64,000 bases of DNA from Lepisosteus oculatus (Eukaryota; Chordata; Actinopteri; Semionotiformes; Lepisosteidae), in assembly GCF_040954835.1 (NCBI RefSeq), contig NC_090703.1:19357444-19421443 (forward strand). The letters are read 5' to 3'. Position numbers and translations under genes: made by a program. Numbering within the stretch: the stretch's first letter is position 1; every line of letters begins with the position of its first letter. The notes below the pieces were generated by a model that saw only the letters and a program-made list of their open reading frames with translations, was not told the origin of the DNA and made no database searches. This document shows, piece by piece, positions 59,966 to 64,000 of this stretch.

Positions 59966-60240
59966 TCATCAGATATTGGAAGCGAGATGGGGCCTGGTCA
60001 GTACCGAGATGGGAGACCTTGAAGGACACCTAGGTTACTGCTATAGGGAGTAATAAACAAATGCACCCGTATGGCGACCGGATACCATGTTCTGTAGGAG
60101 GCGCTGTCCTTCAGATGAGATGTCAAATCCTGGGCCTGGCTACTTGGTCATGAAAGTTCCCATGATAGTGTCTGTCGGGTTCTAAGCCTGGTTGCCTTCG
60201 CCAAACCACTCTGGCCTTAGCGCCCTCTTGATTCAATTGC
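59966..60240 (+). repeat. older, diverged 5S-derived SINE
   Basis: GATATTGGAAGCGAGATGGG GCCTGGTCAGTACCGAGATGGGAGACC aligns with the internal promoter region of 5S rRNA. The body (TCCTTCAGATGAGATGTCAAATCCTG) parallels the 'CTTCGGATGAGACATAAACC' part of the 7565 copy, but later sequence differs. The first half of the 5S head is missing. Confidence 0.7.
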
Positions 60241-62440
60241 GTAAAAATACGTAGTGGCAGTGGGTATTATTTAATACTGAGTATCTCAGCCCTCTGGCTG
60301 AGAGAGTTTGCGTTGTAGTTAGATTTAAAGATTTATAGGGATATATAGTTTGCAATTTAAGATTCTCCTTGAGCTGAATAATAGGGGTGGTCTGTTCTGC
60401 TCCACCAATTATGTTCTTGCAATCAATAACAATTCACCCTCCTACACTTCTTGATTAGAATTTTTTATTTGTGTCTCTTCTTCACCTCTCTTGGCAATGG
60501 CCAAATCAAAGTGATTACAGTAAGTCTCTGTAGATCTGGAATCTACTGGAGATTAGGTTTTTTGGGCTCATTTTGAAAATGCTTTTTTTTCCTGCCTATT
60601 GGCTGTCGAAATAATTGTAAGAGTTTAGAGATTAAATAGCCTGTAGTTTAATAGAGATGGCACAGTGAATGTGTAGACCCAACAGAATGTTCTTGTGGAT
60701 ACACTTCTGTGAAGTTTTAATACAGTTCACATTACCTGCATTACAAGCTGGTGATGAGTAGAAATGTGGTCACTGATGCATTAAGAAGTTCATTGCTCTT
60801 CCCTGATGCTGTATTAGACATTGTCATTACTATAATAACCTGATTTTTTCTTTTGTATTTGGGAATAATTGGCTACTGTACATATGCCTTATTACCTGAC
60901 ACAAAAACTTCAAGCAGCCATGATATTCAGTCCAGGAATCAAAACATGACCAAAGATGATTTTGTTTTTAGAAAATTAGATCAGATCGCTATCCATACAT
61001 GGCACCCAAGTACAGAATTACACCCTTTATTTGCAATTTCATTGTACAGATAGTTCAGTAGATAGATAAGATAGATAGATCAGTGTACCCAAATATAAAA
61101 CTGCAGCAGTTGGCTAAAAGCAATTGAATTTAATTCTAAGCAGCATTGCTTGTTTAAAACACTAAATTAACAACACAACATTCTGTCCTACATTGTCCAT
61201 ATAATTCCGTATGTGTGAAATAAGTATTTTCTCTTACAGCCTTTAAAGGGCACATAATCCTTGGGCTGATCATAGCAGCAATTATAGGAATACCCATCAA
61301 TTAAGTGTATTTGTCTGTTTGTGGGAAATAATAAATATCAGTAAAAAACGTGATGAGTGAGCACCACAAGACTAGTAAGTGCTCTTGAATATATGCAGAA
61401 AATACTTGTGCAGTCTTTGAACTTGTTAGGAACTTGGTTTGCACAACCTAAATTCAATTGTAGGACTTGGCCTTTTCCAGGAACATTTTTTAAAATAAAT
61501 CTGTTAAATGTAGATAAGTGTTAAATTATTGTATGTGATTATATAATTTTTTTTCCAGGGTTATGTCTTGGAGGAGGCTTTTTCTGTATGATAAAACAGA
61601 TGGAACTGAAAGAGAAGAGAACTGATTAGACTGCAGCTCATATGAATTATTTTGTGAACCACGTGTAAATTGGTTTTGCGAAATTATCCCAAATTATGTA
61701 ATTTCCTGCTGCACAAGCAGGAACAATAACATGCCTATTTACACTAAGAGATCACCAGTATGTAGTACCATAAAAAAGCTTGTTGTACAAGTGGTAAATA
61801 GTCTTAGTATATGTTGTTTTCTTTGCCTTCTAACAATTAAATCTTTGAAAAATGGCAAAAGTACTTTAGTGTCTGTGTTCGAGTCCTTTTGCTTACTCTT
61901 TATTTTGTAGTGTGGAAATGGTTGTTTGTGTTTGAAGGTGCTTATAGTTACAGCAAACCACTGTTCTTAATGGAAGATACATCTGCTGACTGCAAATACT
62001 GATTGAAAAGCATTTGATAGCCAGGTGTGTTGCAATTGCTAGATTTTAAATTTTAAAGTAATAGGTTTTAACCTTCATTTTTAAACTTGTCTACAAAATA
62101 AAGTACTGGTCTTATTTCATCTGCTTTTAACATTTTTGCATAGAAATGTCCACATTATTTTGAAACTATTTTGTTTAAGTATTGTTTCAAAAGTTACTTT
62201 GAATTCTCTCAATTTTATAGGCTAATGTGGCAAGTTAAGCCTTTTACAACTGATACTCTGCACATTACTGTGGTGCATGAGATGGACATTCCAACATTTA
62301 GTAGGTGCGTCATGGGCATTCGACATGCAGTAAACTGTGGTTAGCATGGATATTTACATTTGCAGCAATTCAACACAAAGCTGTGGTTGTCTGTGTATAT
62401 ATACATCAGTCACAATTTGATATTCAGTTGGATAGTTATT
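60241..62440 (+). other. probable btbd7 intron 1, no gene recognised
   Basis: AT-rich, with a short (GATA)n run at about 61061-61080. Nothing else supported. Confidence 0.5.
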
Positions 62441-62775
62441 CCATCCATCCGTTTTTCTGACCACTTCATCCAGTTCAGGGCTGCGGGGGAGCTGGAGCCT
62501 GTCCCGGCAAGCAATGGCCACAAGGCAAGATACACCCTGAACAGGACAGCAGTCCATCGCAAATCACACACACTCACACCAGGGCCAGTTTTCCCAGAAA
62601 CCAGTTAATATTCCAGTATGATCTTAGACTGTATGAGGAAACTGGAGCACCGAGCTGAACCCCAAGGAAATGCGGGGAGAACCTACAAACTCCGCACAGA
62701 TGACAACCCAGCTCTGGAATTGAACCCAAGGCCCCAGTGCTGCGAGACGGCAATTGCTAACCATTGTTCTGCCTT
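62441..62775 (-). repeat. tRNA-type SINE, near full length
   Basis: Plus-strand order CCATCCATCCGTTTTTCTGA, GGGGGAGCTGGAGCCTGTCC, GGACAGCAGTCCATCGCA, GGGGAGAACCTACAAACTCC, then GGAATTGAACCCAAGG (complement of the GGTTCAATTCC B box) and GCTAACCATTGTTCTGCC. The element points to the minus strand and is the best tRNA-type copy in the window. Confidence 0.87.
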
Positions 62776-64000
62776 AATAGTGAATTATATTAATTAATTA
62801 GAGATCAATATTGTTACTTTGATAAGTGAATTCAGCAAGAATTACAAACAGTGTATCAGCAGCTTTACTGCGCATAGTCATTGAACACTCAAGGGCAGGT
62901 CTTGAAATGCAGTCGCTTTATATGCTGTCAACTTCTAAATCTGGGATCTTTGAAGAGCACCACAATAAAATTCCACAAACCTCTGCACCGCGTTGCCGTA
63001 TGACAGTATGTTTCCACTTTGGCCAGCTTGGAATAAGCTCAGGAACTTCTTGGTTTGGCACAGCAGGGGTTGCGCCAGCGAACTCCAGCCCAGAGGAGCT
63101 GGCAGCAGAAGCAAGGCACTCCTTTCAGTTGCTCATAACATCCAGTGATTCTGGGATTTCTCTGATCTAGGTTTTCATTCACACTGAAGTTGTGTATCAG
63201 AGCATCCCTGATTTTTATGGACGTACACAGTTCTACATGTGTAATCATATTTGTGCCTTATCAATACACAGCAAGAGCCTGTCTTCTTTCTTGACAGTAT
63301 CTGTATAATACTAAGTAATATTACAAATACAAGTCTTAAGCTTACATTTCTGAAATAAGTGTTTAGTTGTTTTTTTGGCAGAAAAGGCCTCTTAATTAGG
63401 CCTGTGAAAGTTTTTTGTTGTCTTTTGTTGTCAAATGGTGTAATTTAGTTTAATGTTTTTAAATGAAATGAATGAGTGCTGTCCTTTTGAAGTTTAAGGA
63501 ACATTCATTAATCCTGTTGAGTAGTGGTAGTGATTCTGGATGAATTAGTGGAGTTAAAGTTGGGACTGCCAATACTCGTTTCCGCAACTGGAGAAGCCTT
63601 CAGTAAATCTTTTTGCAGGGAAAATAATTGCAAAATCCTTAAACACATGTAAGTAATCATTCATATTCCAGGCTCCAAAGCAAATGTATGTAGAATTTAG
63701 ATATTCTGATTGTCTACCATACCATTTCAGTAATACCATGCATTATCTGTATACATACTGGGATTAAATTATTTATCAAGATTTATTGCCAATCTTTGCA
63801 TCATATTTATATCTTCAATTGGCTGGTCAATATTTATGATTTCTCATGGAAATTAATTCTCATCTTACCACCTCCCAGTCACCAGAGCTTAGTTCATTTT
63901 TGCATTTTAAATCATGGAGAGGGTGGAATTTAATCCCAGGTAATTTAAAAAATGTAAATTAAAATGTGTTCGTGCATAATACTTATTACAAGACTTTAGA
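62776..64000 (+). other. probable btbd7 intron 1, right edge
   Basis: No recognised gene. The 114-codon ORF at 62826-63170 contains a slightly GC-richer segment (about 63020-63120) but has no family resemblance and no splice evidence. Confidence 0.5.

Noticed and set aside
62700..62775. tRNA gene on the minus strand
   Set aside because: Only A/B-box-like motifs within a SINE; no cloverleaf can be drawn.

Overview
The window looks like ordinary vertebrate nuclear DNA, most likely from a ray-finned fish. It is AT-rich and CpG-poor, has widely spaced short exons with GT/AG borders, and carries fish-type SINEs (5S rRNA-derived and tRNA-derived) and decayed Tc1/mariner elements. A holostean such as a gar or bowfin would fit, but I cannot prove the species. 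I see no bacterial, plasmid, phage or CRISPR features.

Three genes are supported, and their order matches the human chromosome 14 neighbourhood BTBD7 - COX8C - UNC79. (1) unc79 runs on the minus strand from its start codon at 21082 to beyond the left edge. Eleven coding exons (about 375 residues of a protein of roughly 2,600) can be placed to the base; reading frame and splice phases agree at every junction. UNC79 is a large cytoplasmic auxiliary subunit of the NALCN sodium-leak channel. (2) A two-exon gene for cytochrome c oxidase subunit 8 lies on the minus strand: exon 1 at 32591-32710, exon 2 at 28313-28411, poly(A) signal at 28160-28165. It encodes a complete 72-residue precursor; its position suggests the COX8C orthologue. 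(3) A CpG-rich block on the plus strand at about 42.2-42.74 kb ends in a splice donor. It is probably the untranslated first exon of btbd7, diverging from the other two genes, with its coding exons beyond the right edge.

Layout: 1-21,082 is the 5' part of unc79 with its introns; 21.1-28.1 kb is the unc79 upstream region and intergenic DNA; 28.1-32.8 kb is the cox8 gene; 32.8-42.2 kb is intergenic; 42.2-42.74 kb is the putative btbd7 promoter and first exon; 42.74-64 kb is probably btbd7 intron 1.

Mobile DNA is the second theme: five 5S-derived SINE copies, eight tRNA-type SINE copies or tails, Tc1-like remnants, a short element with 13-bp terminal inverted repeats, a Penelope-like or unclassified repeat, GC-rich unclassified blocks and microsatellites. 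The best second-look items are the cox8 gene, whose exons are too short for ORF scanning, a SINE ending about 8 bp from the unc79 exon 5 donor hexamer, a 19-bp-arm hairpin in unc79 intron 7, and the CpG-rich first exon. I found no convincing undescribed biological system.
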